From NCBI GenBank assembly GCA_029204225.1, contig CM055098.1:12521315-12585314 (forward strand): a stretch of 64,000 nt of DNA, written 5' to 3'. Source of the DNA: Diphasiastrum complanatum. Taxonomy: Eukaryota; Streptophyta; Lycopodiopsida; Lycopodiales; Lycopodiaceae. This document shows positions 12,237 through 24,527 of this stretch, piece by piece. Both the position numbers and the translations under genes were made by a program. The notes beneath the pieces were generated by a model that ran no database searches, was not told the DNA's origin, and saw only the letters and a program-made list of their open reading frames with translations. Position 1 is the stretch's first letter; each line of letters starts with the position of its first letter.

Positions 12237-15200
12237 TCAATATCATAGCGACAAGGTGATGCAAGTATGCACGATCCGGTGGAGCTATGGGATAGCATCT
12301 TTCACCAGGAGAAATAGCACTCAGAGCGTCTCATGAGAGAGGACTCCATACGGGGTGTCGGCAGTCCGAATGGCTGGAGACAACAAATTTCCTTCGATCG
12401 AAGCTTCGGGGAAGATCAGAACGATCATCGTAGGTGAATTTCGGGGAGAATTCACGGAAAAATTGCTAAAAAATGGTTGTATGTGGCTATGACAGGAAGC
12501 TGGCTTCCTGGCCAGGTTTCTCTGAGTACTCCGTCAATTGGGGAGTGGAGCAGATCAGAACAACTTGCAAGGTAGTGGTAACTCAGGGTTGAGTGGATTT
12601 TGAAATCCATTTACAGTGTGGGGAGAAAGGAGCAGTTCTGTGAATTGCCAAAAAGTGGCCTAGTTGAAAAAAAACGGAAAGTCACAGACCTTTTTCTGTA
12701 CTTGATGGAATTGGACACTGTAAATTGCTACCTAGCACTATATGGAAAAGGCCAAGTGATTGCCAGGAGGGCACGGTCAGCCATGGAATAGTCTGTGAGC
12801 AATTATCCTTCTTCTCAAAAGCTATGGAAAGAGTCTGCTAGGGTTTACAGGTGGAAAATCAAAGTTCTCTAAGTGTGGGGGATGTTTTCAGGACCTGTAA
12901 GGGGTGCCCTAGGACAAGGAAGCAGCAGCCAGGCAGTTGTGGATGGTCGTGGGCAGTGTAAGGAGGTGGAATAGATCAAATATGCCTCAGCCATAGCAAC
13001 CTAGGGTTTTCGAAGCAAAAACCATCATGCTCTCTCCATTTAGAACCAAAGTTGAAACTGTAAATTTACAGTTGTGGGCGTAATTGGTGGGCGCTACTGG
13101 ATGTGGGTAGTCGCGGACAGCCGCATTGTATGTGAGGAGCTACATCAGTTTCTATAGTGGCTGCCATAGCTGGAATGGGAGTGAAGAGAGCAAGAAGGAA
13201 GGAGGAGGGGCCATGGAGGTCTCGCGCGCCCCCAGTGCAGGTAATGTGGTAGCGTACGGAAGTGGCCAATGGCCCAAAGACACCCATTGAGTGCGCAAAA
13301 ATAGTCGTAACCATTGGATCAGGCTCCATTATGATGGATGGCTAAGATCGATTTCTCAAGGAGAAATCCGGGCCATTCGAGGTGCAAAAACCATTGGATG
13401 GCAGGTGAAGAGGACTTGAAAAGTCATTGAAAGGCAAATGAGGCCTTCTCTTCAATGAAAAATTTCACATTAAAATGTGAGTTTGGACCCAACATGCCAG
13501 AAGGGCATTTCTTCATTAAGAAACTTCATTACGAAGTTACAGTTCATTTTGCAAGGCAAATTATTTTTGGGGCTATCTTTAGCTAGAAAGCACCTATTTT
13601 GGCCATCCTTGGGCCAAAATGACTCCTGAAACTGGCTGCTCAAAGCCAGCGGACAAAGCAACGTCATAGAGTAGGGAGAAACACATTTCGGGGTGTTTTC
13701 ATCACCATTCTATCAAGCGGAGTGCGGGTGACCTAGTGATAGGCTACATTCTGGGTACCGTAGGGCCCATGGGGCAATTTTTGGCTGGTGAAACCTGCTA
13801 CAGGCGGTACAATGAGGCATTATCGTTTCAAAATCATTATTACTTACTCCTGACAGGGTAACAAGACGTTTGGAGGCGGTAAATGCAGTATGGAGGCGAA
13901 TGGTAGCTGCATTGTGTGGAGAAAGCTAGTTTTGGTGACAAAAGTGCAGTTTGGCGTCGTGACTACTCATCATTGGCGACAATTTTGAGAGGGCAAGCAA
14001 TCACAGGTGAGAGGTAGCATGGTATTCCGATTACAGGTGAAAAATTCTTGTGATCAGGTTCAACTCTTGGAGTTCGAACCAACCAACGTCAAGTGGCATT
14101 TTGGAGGAACGCTCTCACAGGTATGATCGGCAGTGGCATTGTCAATTTAGGTGATAGCTGCATTGACACACACATCTGTAGCTTGGAAATTTCTCGTTCG
14201 GAAGGAAATATGGGCTAACTTGTAGGTACACACATTTTGGCGGTCACAGGTGATGGAAGTGAGAGGTGGTGATAGTTGGAAGCCATTGGGCAAGATAGCG
14301 GACTTGCATTGGACGAGCCGTGTGGGACATGCAAAGGATGAAGAACAGGTCGGTAATCACACTTTGGATGCTCTTGGAGAGAGTGGTGAGTGTGATGGTT
14401 TTGCGATTTTGCAGTCAGTAAGTCAATTTTTATCAAGCCATTGTAGCTGTGGAGCAGTGTATCAGGTTTGTCATCGAGGAGATACACTTTAGCTGCCAGT
14501 TTGGGTAAGTCAAGTCAATTTGCCATATCAGTATTGCATCAAGGATGCAAATTTCAGTGATGACAGGGTGCAGATTGTTTGGTTTGGGCCATGGAAGATC
14601 TCATAGGGTCACTTGGAGGGATATTGGCATGCACAGTCATGTGAGGGACTTGATGGTGGCTTTGGAGTTCACATCTCAGTGTATTCTCAGGGAATCATTC
14701 ACAGGAGCATCTTTGAAGCTAGCTTGGGGGAATACAGGTGGGGCACTACTGGGTAGATGCTCATATCTTTGTGATCGTGGATGGCATTGAGATACCTGGT
14801 AGGGATAGCACTGCAGGATGACATGGGATGATCATCAGGGGCCAACTATTTCATATTGGGCTTGAGTCATTGGCATGGACAAGACTTACATGGGTGATTC
14901 ATGATGGAATCAAAATGCTGCAAATGCAAATGGACAAAGGGTGAAGCTTTGGGAGCCAGCTCTAAGTTGGAGAGCTGATGGAGATTGCACGGGGTGTGAT
15001 CGGAGGGCAAACACTATGATGGGTGTTTTGCTAGCGATCTACTAGAGGGAACGCTGATGCCAACTTGTGCTCATTTGGGAGTACAGGTTGGCATTACAAC
15101 AAGGGGCCAGTCATTGGACATTGGCATCGATGGGGAGACATCTACCATCACGGGTGTGGATAATCCACCTATAGCTTTCATGCAGTTGGCTGTATTTGCA

Positions 15201-17101
15201 GGAGTCTAGGCTTGGCACAGGTGTTGGAATTTTCATGGTGCAGATTCTCAGGTGGTGAGATCATGGGGAAGCCTAGAGGAACTCACTCAGAGCCATATAC
15301 CCCAGTATGACCAAGAAGACAATGGTCTCGGGATCCCGTGAGCGGCGACTCAGGGATATGCTTGCATTGGCATGGTGTCGGGTGGCACATAGCCAGGGAG
15401 AACGAGCAGATGCTAGGAGCCAGGTGGAGCAGGTGATGCTTTGGAGTTCGGCTTGTCTAGCAGGATGGTGACCAGGATCTGAGACATCAGATGAGCATAG
15501 TATGTGGATGACAAGTCCATTGGGGTGGCACTCAAGGATGCTACAACTGCTCAGGTATGACATATCATTTGATGTATGGACGATGTTCTTCAGCTGGTGC
15601 ATCATGTGTGATGACCTAGGGATGGGTCATGCCTACTTGGAGGTAGGTGGCATGGAGTGTACCTGTGGTGGTACATATCTTGAGGGCATGGAGAGCATTA
15701 CGGGGTGATGTGGATCCAGCATGCCCATGGTTGGAGCCAGCAGGGATGGAGATGGTTGCTCAGGGAGTGACAACTAATACTTTGGCGAGTGATCAGGTGA
15801 GTTGCATGGTTATATGCACAGTTATCTCCAGGTTAGCATCGCATGTTGTTTCTATCCATCATTATTTGGTAAGCAGGATGCAGCTTTTGGTTAGATCCAG
15901 TTGGAGTCTAGTTGCACTACATGTGGACAGATTCTTGGAGAGCTATCAGCAGGCAATAGATACTTGGTGATCAGATGGTACAGGGTACAAGGTTCTGGAG
16001 TTATCCTACCTGATATGCTATGGATCGTGGGTGAGTTATTCATCATGATAGTGGATCTAGTTTGCATTTGCTTTGGCTTGGACGCTATGATGGATGTTGT
16101 GGGGAGATAGGCTCCTTGGTGGGAGGCCTATAGACTGGTCAAATCAGAGTTGGCAATGTCAAGCATGGGAAGTTGAGCCTACATGGGATGTAGGAGAGGC
16201 AAATCATCATCAGTATCTTTGGGAGATAGGCGAGCTACTCAGATATAACCTATGGTGAGGCTTGTGTACATTCATTCGTTGAGTCCTTGGTAGACTCTTG
16301 TGCTTGGAGCATGGGGAATGAATGGGGATCAGCTTTCAGGACCTATTGGACAGATGTATATGCTTGGACGTGAGGGCATCTTGGTTACAGGTGCAGGCCA
16401 TGATCGAGAGGACCTGATTTGGTGACCAGTGGTGTAGCAGCAGATCTGTAGGTGGCGCTGGTGTTGGTACAACAGGATATCACTTATGGGCAGACCTTGG
16501 TCATGTATTTGACACTTTATCATTTGTGTTGGTTTGCATGATGTGTGTGGGCTTGCATGTTGCCTTGTCACTGAAGTCTAGATCTGAGTCGGAGTTTTAT
16601 GTGGTTGTGCATTTGCTACAGTGAAACAAAGTAGTCATTTATGCTCATTGACTTGTCATTGTCTACTAGCTGTCTATCTAGTGAGGGTATAATCTTATGG
16701 TGGCAGTAAGATTTCCTCAGGTTGAGCCTCAGTCGCTCATTTATGTCAGCTTTATAGGTTCATACTTGTAAGTGTCTGATAGGATGTCAGCCTAGCTAGA
16801 TGGAGGATGTAAGTCTCATGGTGGCAGTGGGATTTCCTCAGTTTGAGCCATGTCGCTCATGTGGTCCACTTGTGTTCAAGTCAGATTGGGGACGAGTCAG
16901 TTGGTCGAAAGTATGGTAGACTCTTTGTATGAGCATTGTGTTTACATGATACTTTGTGAGTCAAACCTGGCAGTTTGTTGGTGTGCTTGAGTGTGAGTCA
17001 AGTACAGAGTAGCAGGACATGCATAACATCTTTTGGACACTCCAAACATTGCTACAAATTATTGTTTTTCACTCTTATCGCATTTGAGCCTAAGGGAGAG
17101 A
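12237..17101 (+). other. interior of the LARD-like element, no coding family recognised
   Basis: G-rich on the + strand and unlike its AT-rich surroundings. The longest open frames are about 110 codons, lie on both strands and look accidental. Near 16685-16870 there is an internal imperfect duplication of about 130 bp (ATCTTATGGTGGCAGTAAG and GTCTCATGGTGGCAGTGGG, each followed by GATTTCCTCAG). Part of this interior recurs at 63605-63838. Confidence 0.65.
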
Positions 17102-17571
17102 GTTAGAAATCAGTTTTGATCTGATTCATTATTATAAATTCAAATGTGATACTGTAATAAATGTACAGTTAGTCAGTATACTGTTTTCAGTATTGATCAA
17201 GACATGACCCACTATTGTCATATCAGCGGGCACTGATCCCGTAGCCAGCTACTTGGATTAGCCGAGTAGCCACACGTAGGAAGAAATTAGCCTGTACATT
17301 GATTTTGAGTTCATTATGCTATACTCAGGGGCATGTCCTGGGTTTGTCAGTATATGTGGCCATATTGGGCCTAACTCTAGTTTGGCAGGTGGTAGGCCAG
17401 TTTAGTGACACTTGTTGAACCCATGCAGTTTGGGGCTTTGCTATATGTACAGTGTTTCTTCATAATAGACTTAACTTTTGTTGTGCCATCTATGAGAGCT
17501 TGTGAGGAGTGGCTATGGTGATTGTGTGATGTGATCTGCATACTGCACTAGATTCTATCGGAATTTTAACT
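17102..17571 (+). repeat. right LTR of the LARD-like element
   Basis: Aligns over its full length with 11767-12236. It is preceded by the purine tract AAGGGAGAGAG. Confidence 0.85.
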
Positions 17572-17647
17572 TCTTCAATATATACATTTGGCATATTTCA
17601 ACTGTGAGATGCCATGCCATACTTCCAACTCCCAAACAAAACTACAT

Positions 17648-18384
17648 TGTGAAGAATTGAAAAAGATTATCTATGTTAGATATAGGGGTCTTATGTTTTT
17701 TACATCAAGCATCTAGGTGTAGGATGTTGATAGGAATAAATTTGGCATAGATGGCAAATTATGCATTTCTACTTGTAATGCCACTATTGAGCCAAAATAG
17801 AGTAAGAGGCTAAACACGTGCCAATTAGAGTGTAGACAAGTGTAAAGCTTTTGTTTGATGAATTCCAAGAGGTCCAATAGGATTTAGAGGTGGAACCTTG
17901 TGAGGTCCAATAGGAAATTGAGGTGTGCTTGAATATAGTCCAATAGAATTAAGAGGTGTATGGATCAATGATCCAGTAGGATCAAGAGGTGACAAAATAT
18001 GGTCCAATCATAGTTAAGCATAGTGGTAGCTCGTGGATCTACTAGTATCATTGTACTCCTCATTTTGGATCTAATTGATTTGGTGATTTCATGGATTTTG
18101 TGAGTTATTGGATTTCTAGCTTTCTCTCTCTACCCGAGAGCTCATGATGCTTTTTCTCTCTCTACCCGAGGAGAGCAGCTTGTTTTTACTTAGATTATCT
18201 TTTGAATACTTCCCACACGTGTGAGTGAGAGTTGGAAGTGATTGAATGCATGTAGTTGTGTGTTTTTGCCATAGAATCAAAGATAGATCTTGAATCTCAA
18301 TCTAGTCTTGATCTTGGTGCATCTACACACCTTAGGAGATCACAAGTACATGTAGTGGACAATCCACACGTGTGAAATTTAACA
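17648..18384 (+). mobile_element. solo LTR with TSD TACAT
   Basis: A 737-bp sequence starting TGTGAAGAATTG and ending GAAATTTAACA is flanked by TACAT on both sides (17643-17647 and 18385-18389). It aligns with 29490-30204, a second solo LTR of the same family. It interrupts the RT/RNase H region of the older - strand Copia element. No internal domain is present, so it is the product of LTR-LTR recombination. Confidence 0.88.
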
Positions 18385-18389
18385 TACAT

Positions 18390-19080
18390 AACCTTGAGAT
18401 TTGTCGTATGGAACTACTTACACAAATTAAACTCCATGTCCTTGCTCAATAGGGATTATTTGCAATAATCAAGTCATCTACATAAAGTCACTTACCGTGA
18501 CTATTGACCCCCTTGCACTCCATCACATAGACATTAGAATCAACCAAAGTTTTAACAGAGTGCTAATCCAAGAAATATCTATAAATGTGTGTATAATTTA
18601 TACACGTCGCCTACTTAAGACCATATTATTTTTTTAATAAAGAACTTTGCGCAAAACATAAACTTTATCTTCCATCACAAATTCATGGGGTTCTCTCACG
18701 TACAGTTGCTCATAAAGATACCATTCAAGATCAATGTGACATTAACATGCATCTGAATATGTAGTTTCTAACCAAAACATGCATCTAAAGCAATCATTAA
18801 GTTGTAGTGTGGTCCGCTTCACCATTGGTGCAAATGTCTTCTCACATTCTATGCCCTCTTAATGTGCCTAGCCCTTGACCAAAAGCCTTGCATTATGATT
18901 TGATATAGTACCCTATGCTTCATTTAATAGACCCACTTACAACTAGCTATTTCTTTCTTGGTAGTAAGTCAACCAACTCTCAAGTTTAATGTTTTTCAAT
19001 GGCATTCAATCCTACTTCATTGATTTTGCCAAGCTAAACTATCCTTTGCTTCCTCAGGACGACACACTAAAATTGACAAT
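18390..19080 (-). pseudogene. Copia reverse transcriptase remnant
   Basis: The - strand shows the RT active-site motif YVDD in LYVDDLIIANN (18472-18483). Further upstream in reading direction are FAPMVKRTT and YEQLYVREPHEFVMEDKVY, the N-terminal RT blocks of Copia polyproteins. Stops and frameshifts break it, and the following RNase H part was displaced to 11.2-11.7 kb by later insertions. Confidence 0.8.
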
Positions 19081-19288
19081 GCTAGACATCAAAACATAAC
19101 TTACTTGAAATTTACTTGGAGCTCTTCTTCCATGCAAGGATCTCCGAAACTCTCCCTCTTCGCTAGACTAAGGTACATCTTGATTTTTATCTTTCGTAAG
19201 CTTTTCAAAGCACTTTGGAACCTTTTGTTCAAGCGAAGCACTTCTTGGCAAATATATATCTTGAGATATGGCTTGTGTCTTTCTTTTG

Positions 19289-20600
19289 TCACCCTATTCC
19301 GTTCTGTACATCAAAACCTAGACTTTGGCATTTCAGTCTCACTATTATTTTTCTTTGTGACTTTATCATCCTCGGGTTCATCAAATAGGGCATTTTTACC
19401 ATCCCATCGCCTAATGTATATTGTTCCTTCATACTATTATCCTCATCATCATGCTTCTGTATCTCAATGACTATGACATCCTTGCTTATGTAGGACATTT
19501 CCCTTTTGAATCACTGCACTTCTATGCATTGGCTTTCTCATCATACTTAATAACAATGGCCTTAAAGGACTTTGCATCCAATTTATCTCTAGAATCCTTG
19601 GGTACATGACATAAGCTTTACATCCAAACACATACAAGCCTTGCGTCATAGTCCCTGAATGGTTGAACAATGAACCTGAAAGCACTTTTTTCCCTTGACA
19701 AAAGTGTTTTTTGTTTGCTAGCTTTGTGCACAATTTTACAAAGGTTTATTAGATCAAAGAATGGTCAAATTTGGCCTTACCAAATTTTAGTTATACAAAG
19801 CTAACTAGAACGTAGGTAAATTGGCGTTTTTGTTGAAATATAATTTCATTGTGAAGTTATTAGAAATTCACCTTTTAGGTCCCCTCAAACATTTTAAAAT
19901 GAAATTTTTCTAATGGTAGTTTAGCCACAACCTTATTTTTAATTTCAAACTCGAATTGTAAGCGCCCAAGAAGTAATAGTCGATGAATTACTATGATGTA
20001 GCCCAATCTCATACATAGATCAAGTCCATTTTATTATCCAATTTATAGAAACCCATGTGCGCATCTATTGTAGCCAATTTCCTAAAGCTCTTACATATTT
20101 ACACAACATGCACACTTAAATAAGGGCACAATCCAAGCTCATAACCTACCTCTTGACCTACCACAAAAGAAAAACGGTGCCTATCCACATAAGCTTTAGC
20201 TCAATCTAGGGCCTCACAAGACCATTATTTACATGAATTGAATGTACTACGGGCTTCACCCATCCATCACAATTTGAGAGAGACTATCAAACATTAATTT
20301 GGTACACACATGGCTAAGAACAAGCCACTTTTTAGAGACCCCTTAGTTTCATGACATAGAAGCTTCTTCAAGCTTTTCTTGAACAATAATGAACCATCTT
20401 ATTAAATGGTTTCTTTTGCATTTAGTAATCAAGCTAAGATTGCCCAAGTTATCACATAGTCCACTAATACAAAGACGACAATAAAATTTATGAAGTAAGA
20501 ATTCTTCCTTCAACAAATTCAACCCAATTTATGGCTAGTATCCACTACTCCTTGTAGATCCTCAATCAATAAACCACAATCAAACCGTAAACCACATTTG
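19289..20600 (-). pseudogene. Copia integrase remnant
   Basis: The frame 19464-19733 contains GLYVFGCKAYVMYPR, the Copia integrase C-terminal block (usual form LRVFGCxAYVHIP). Further along the same strand at about 20290-20560, NSYFINFI and similar pieces recall the YFVTFIDDFSRY core. The reading frame is broken many times. The boundary with gag cannot be drawn. Confidence 0.6.
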
Positions 20601-20725
20601 ATAGCTTGTCTCAAACTATTAAAGACTGCAATTTTGAATTCTCCAACACCTAGCCTCTCCAGATCACACTTGAATTGGTTGCCTCTCTATCCATTACTAA
20701 GCATACAACCATGGCTTTAATATCA

Positions 20726-21113
20726 TACAGAGGTTTCTATTATCTCAAGAACAATAGAGAAAAGAGTTGCAAAGAATCTAGTCTAAGGAAATTGTGAAAG
20801 CAATTATCATAGAACACTCACACAAAAAACTTCAAAAAGCTAGTTCAAGGAAATTGTGAAACCTTTCATCAAGGACACTCACACAAAGAACTCCAAAAAG
20901 CAACTATATTAGCTTATGCGAAACAAAGTTAGAAATACAAAGAGTATGCCCACCTTGCATGGGCTTGTCATTAAATTGACATGTGCAAAGCCCATGATAT
21001 GGCGCATAGGCCTCAAAGTGGCTCATAGCTAAAAAAAAGCCCAAATACATAATCATCAATGTGGGACATGGCCACATAGTTAACTAACTAAATATATACT
21101 TTACTTTTCTACA
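20726..21113 (-). repeat. 5' LTR of the decayed Copia element
   Basis: Adjoins the worn tRNA-Met primer site on its left. It contains a duplicated block (AAACCTTTCATCAAGG-type and CACTCACACAAA units near 20815-20895) that makes it longer than the 3' LTR. Confidence 0.55.
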
Positions 21114-23047
21114 TGTATAAAATTGATTTTATCTTATTGACTTATACTTTGGCATGCATGCACCATTCATGACATAAGCAATATACACCAAGAGACAATT
21201 AATGTTTTTTTTTGTTTGTTAAGATACATATTTATCTTCTTACACATAGTAAGCTTTACAATGCACATATTGGTTCCAATTTGCACTCACATTCAAAACC
21301 TTGACCAAACACATGCAACAATCACAACTGACTTAAATATATAAAGGCAAGTTGTAAAGACCACGGATAATAAAATCAATCATTAAAGGTGGACAGAATA
21401 ACCATGCTCCATTTAGATCTCAAATCATTTAAATAAGATATGCAATCTTAACTTTGAAAGAATAGAAGGTAATATAACCAAAAAAAAGGATCCATCAATT
21501 AGATGTTCCTAGCTTACAAGTCAAATCACAAAAAAAAAAAAAAAACATAATATTAGACACAAATCATGTCCATCAAACTTGGGTGCTTTGAAAAAATAAA
21601 TGCTAAAAAGATTCATAAATTTAGGTGGGGCAACATGCCTTGAATTTATGTGACAAACATAAACATTTACAACCTCAACATTTATTAAGCCATTTGTTTT
21701 CTTGAGCTTAGCCTTATCTCCACTGTTTGGTTACAATTTCCAAAGCTTTGACTTCACCTATCATTAGGTAAAAGTGAAACTGAAATCCCTTGACATTTCA
21801 TCAACATGCATATTTCAGAGTTGCCTTTAAAGTGCAGATGGTGACATTTGGCTACTAGCTATGGCCACGAGGATGGCAATTGATCTTCATGTATATAAAG
21901 ATAATATAAGAGGCATGAAAGAGTATGATATGCCATATACTTTAACAAATGGGAAGAAGGAAAAAATGTATTATTAGAAATAGTATTATGAAAGGAACTA
22001 ACAAATAACAAAAGAAAATAATTTGAAAATTAATAGTTGACTATTGAAACAATCTACAAAGATTGAAATTTTCCTAGAACTTCAATTGTCTCAATTGTAG
22101 CCAATCTCATTATTGCTCAAAGAATGACACCTAATTATTTATTGTTTAATTTGTGTTGTAGCAAAATAGTATGTCTCATTGTAGATCTAAGAAAGACATA
22201 AACATCGTAATTGATGATAACAAACACCATCAATATGAATATTTAAAGGTGATGAGATGAACATAATTTAACAACTACTGCCATACGACTTTTTGATATT
22301 GTGAAATAGAGACTATTTTCAACTGCCACAATATATACTATCTATCGTAAAAATAATTACGTTCTTATTTTTTATGTTTAAACTTTTGCTCAACTATGGC
22401 ATTTAATTATTTTGTACAAAAATAGTTCCTACCTGCTATTTGTAAATTAAAAAAATAGCATATATAACTTAATTTTTTTAATTTCTATTATCAATTTTGA
22501 GCAATAGCATATTTGATGCACATTCCATTGACCCTTTGGGACCTTCAAAAATTTTAAAAAAGACTCAAGCATATGTGGACTATCAATATGGGGTGACCAT
22601 ATATTGAACAAAAACATGAAACATCCAAAAAGAAAAATTCAATATTCTATTGCTAGCAAATTTAGCAACTATAGTAAACTTCAAATAAAGCACAAAACAT
22701 ACATAAGATGTACTTCAGCTGTAGCTCATACATTCTTTAGCAATTTTCCTCTTGGATCTTCTTGAACTATAGTAGATTTTTTTTCAACAAATGAGCACAA
22801 TTCATTAGAACTACACCATAGTTTTCATCACTTAATCATCCCATCTTGGTTACTTGCAAATTGATCTCAAGTAAAACAAACTTCTACATACTTTTCATTT
22901 CCTTAAAAGTGGCCAAGATGAAAACATTCTAAACTATTTGTTATAGAGCCTCCATATGTCAATGTCCAGATAAGGGTGTCTTATTTTGAAGTCTATAATT
23001 TTACCTTTACCAAGCCTATAGATTGCTTTGATAGTTTGCCACCTTAC
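21114..23047. other. AT-rich stretch, nothing recognised
   Basis: No protein family, RNA gene or element boundary is seen. Short poly-A runs occur near 21531-21545. Confidence 0.6.
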
Positions 23048-23749
23048 TATGAAGAATTGCCAAAAATTGGCAAATCTAGCTTGATCAAAAACCATGTAGA
23101 ATAGTGTAAATTGTGTACACAAGTGGGTCCCACACATGTGACGCCATGGAGCCACGTGGGAAACCTACCCTACTATAGGTTAGATCAAGTCTAAAGGGTT
23201 GGTCATGTCATTTTGGTAGTGATTCCTAGATTATAGGAACTACACCTTAGTTTAGGGTGAAAAATTGACCAACTAGTCACCTACTAGGCATGACTCTATG
23301 AATTAGGCTAGGGTTTCAAATTAGGGCAAGAGAGCCAAGTTAACTTCCTTATTACATGCTTGAAATCCACCTAACTTCACAAAGGAAGTCACTTTTGCTA
23401 TGTATTCCAAGCTCCCATAGTGAGAAGATAGAATATTTTTGGAGCTTATTGGCAATCTCAAGCTACTCCACTATGTGCATTGAGTTTTTGTGATCCAAAT
23501 GCAACCAAATCAATTTATACTTGTTTCTCAGCTTGAAGGCCACACTATAGCCTGTGGTACACACGTGTGGGCTTGGATTTCGATGTTGATCAATGCTTTT
23601 GATTGTTAATGCTTGTTGTTTGTCAAATTGCCAATCTAGATCAACTTTTTGATGACTAGTTTTTTGATAGATTGTTAAGCAAGCATCCAATCACTCTTGT
23701 GGATCTTTTGTAGATCCATTTATGGTCCTAAAGTACCGTTACTTTCACA
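23048..23749 (+). repeat. 5' LTR (Copia-type, TSD CTTAC)
   Basis: Starts TATGAAG (TGTGAAG in the partner) and ends TTTCACA directly before the primer site. Near the start, TTGCCAAAAATTGGCAA forms a perfect short hairpin. Confidence 0.92.
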
Positions 23750-23765
23750 TGGTATCAGAGCCAAG
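23750..23765 (+). other. primer binding site, initiator tRNA-Met
   Basis: TGGTATCAGAGCCAAG immediately after the LTR is the usual Copia primer site, complementary to the 3' end of initiator tRNA-Met. Confidence 0.93.
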
Positions 23766-24527
23766 TACAAGAGCATTAACCATTGATCTAATGCAAATCC
23801 ATTTTTAGCATGTTTTGGTGCTAAAAACTAGTATTGAGAGGGCAAGCTAGAATCTTGATTTTGGTGAGGAGATTTGATCCCAAACTTGGTAGGGGTTCAA
23901 ATCTATACTTTCCACATGTGTGGAAACCTATGAACCTGCATTTAATGCATGGTATTCATTTGATCCAAAGAAATTCAATTTGTGAGCTTTTGATGTAATT
24001 TTTGGTAAAAATCTTAGGATAAGCTACCAAGATTGAGTGCCATTGATTAGATTTGAAATAGGGTCATGAGATATAAATAATCTAGGATGAAATGAGATCC
24101 TCTAAACTTGTTTTACAGGTCTTGAAAGTACATCAAAAAGTGTGAGGGAGATTTAGTCATGTTATTGTACAAAAATAGCCAAATTCCACATCATCTTATC
24201 TTCATTCCAACTTTGTGAGGGAGTGCTAAATCTGGGATTATAAGTCCATTTATTGGATTATAAATCTAATTTGAGTGAAACACTACAAGAGAGAGACCTT
24301 AGTGAGTTTCTAGAGACAATAAAATCCATTTCTTGGCTAGATTTGTTTGAAAGTTGTTTTCACTTCATCTTATCTTCTTTCAGCTTTGTGAGGGAGTGAT
24401 AGAACTGTGATTATAATTCCATTTGTTGGATTAGAAATAAAATTTGAGTGAAACACTGCAAGTGTGAGACCTTTTTGAGTTTTAAGTCAATCAAATCTGT
24501 TTCTTGTTTGTAGAAGTCACTAGTAAG

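Larger units (their letters stand above)
11767..17571 (+). mobile_element. 5.8 kb LTR element without recognisable protein genes (LARD-like)
   Basis: Two 470-bp direct repeats (11767-12236 and 17102-17571) flank a 4.9 kb interior. After the left LTR, TATCATAGCGACAAGGT (12241-12257) is a worn initiator tRNA-Met primer site. Before the right LTR, AAGGGAGAGAG is the polypurine tract, so the element is on the + strand. The LTRs differ at roughly 4-5 percent of positions, mainly C/T changes, as judged by eye. Flanks show CTTCA on the left and TTCTTCA on the right, consistent with a short target duplication. The interior has only short frames and none resembles gag, protease, RT or integrase. I infer a large non-autonomous derivative. 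It is inserted into the RNase H part of the older Copia element. Confidence 0.8.
11014..21113 (-). mobile_element. decayed Ty1/Copia retrotransposon, interrupted by two later insertions
   Basis: Read on the - strand this is LTR, degenerate gag/integrase, reverse transcriptase, RNase H, LTR. The outer LTR-like ends align (both contain GAGAAAAGA..TTACAAA-like blocks, CACAAAGAACTC and AGAGTATGCCCAC). The primer site next to the right LTR (about 20708-20725, - strand) reads TGATATTAAAGCCATGG, a worn match to initiator tRNA-Met. Integrase remnants lie at about 19450-20560 (VFGCKAYVMYPR), RT with YVDD at 18472-18483, and RNase H at 11235-11720. Stops and frameshifts are frequent, so it is dead. An LTR element (11767-17571) and a solo LTR (17648-18384) split its pol gene. 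No clean target duplication was found at the outer ends. Confidence 0.8.

Noticed and set aside
12600-16571. Many short frames on both strands inside the LARD-like element
   Set aside because: None exceeds about 110 codons, they overlap on both strands and none matches retroelement proteins.
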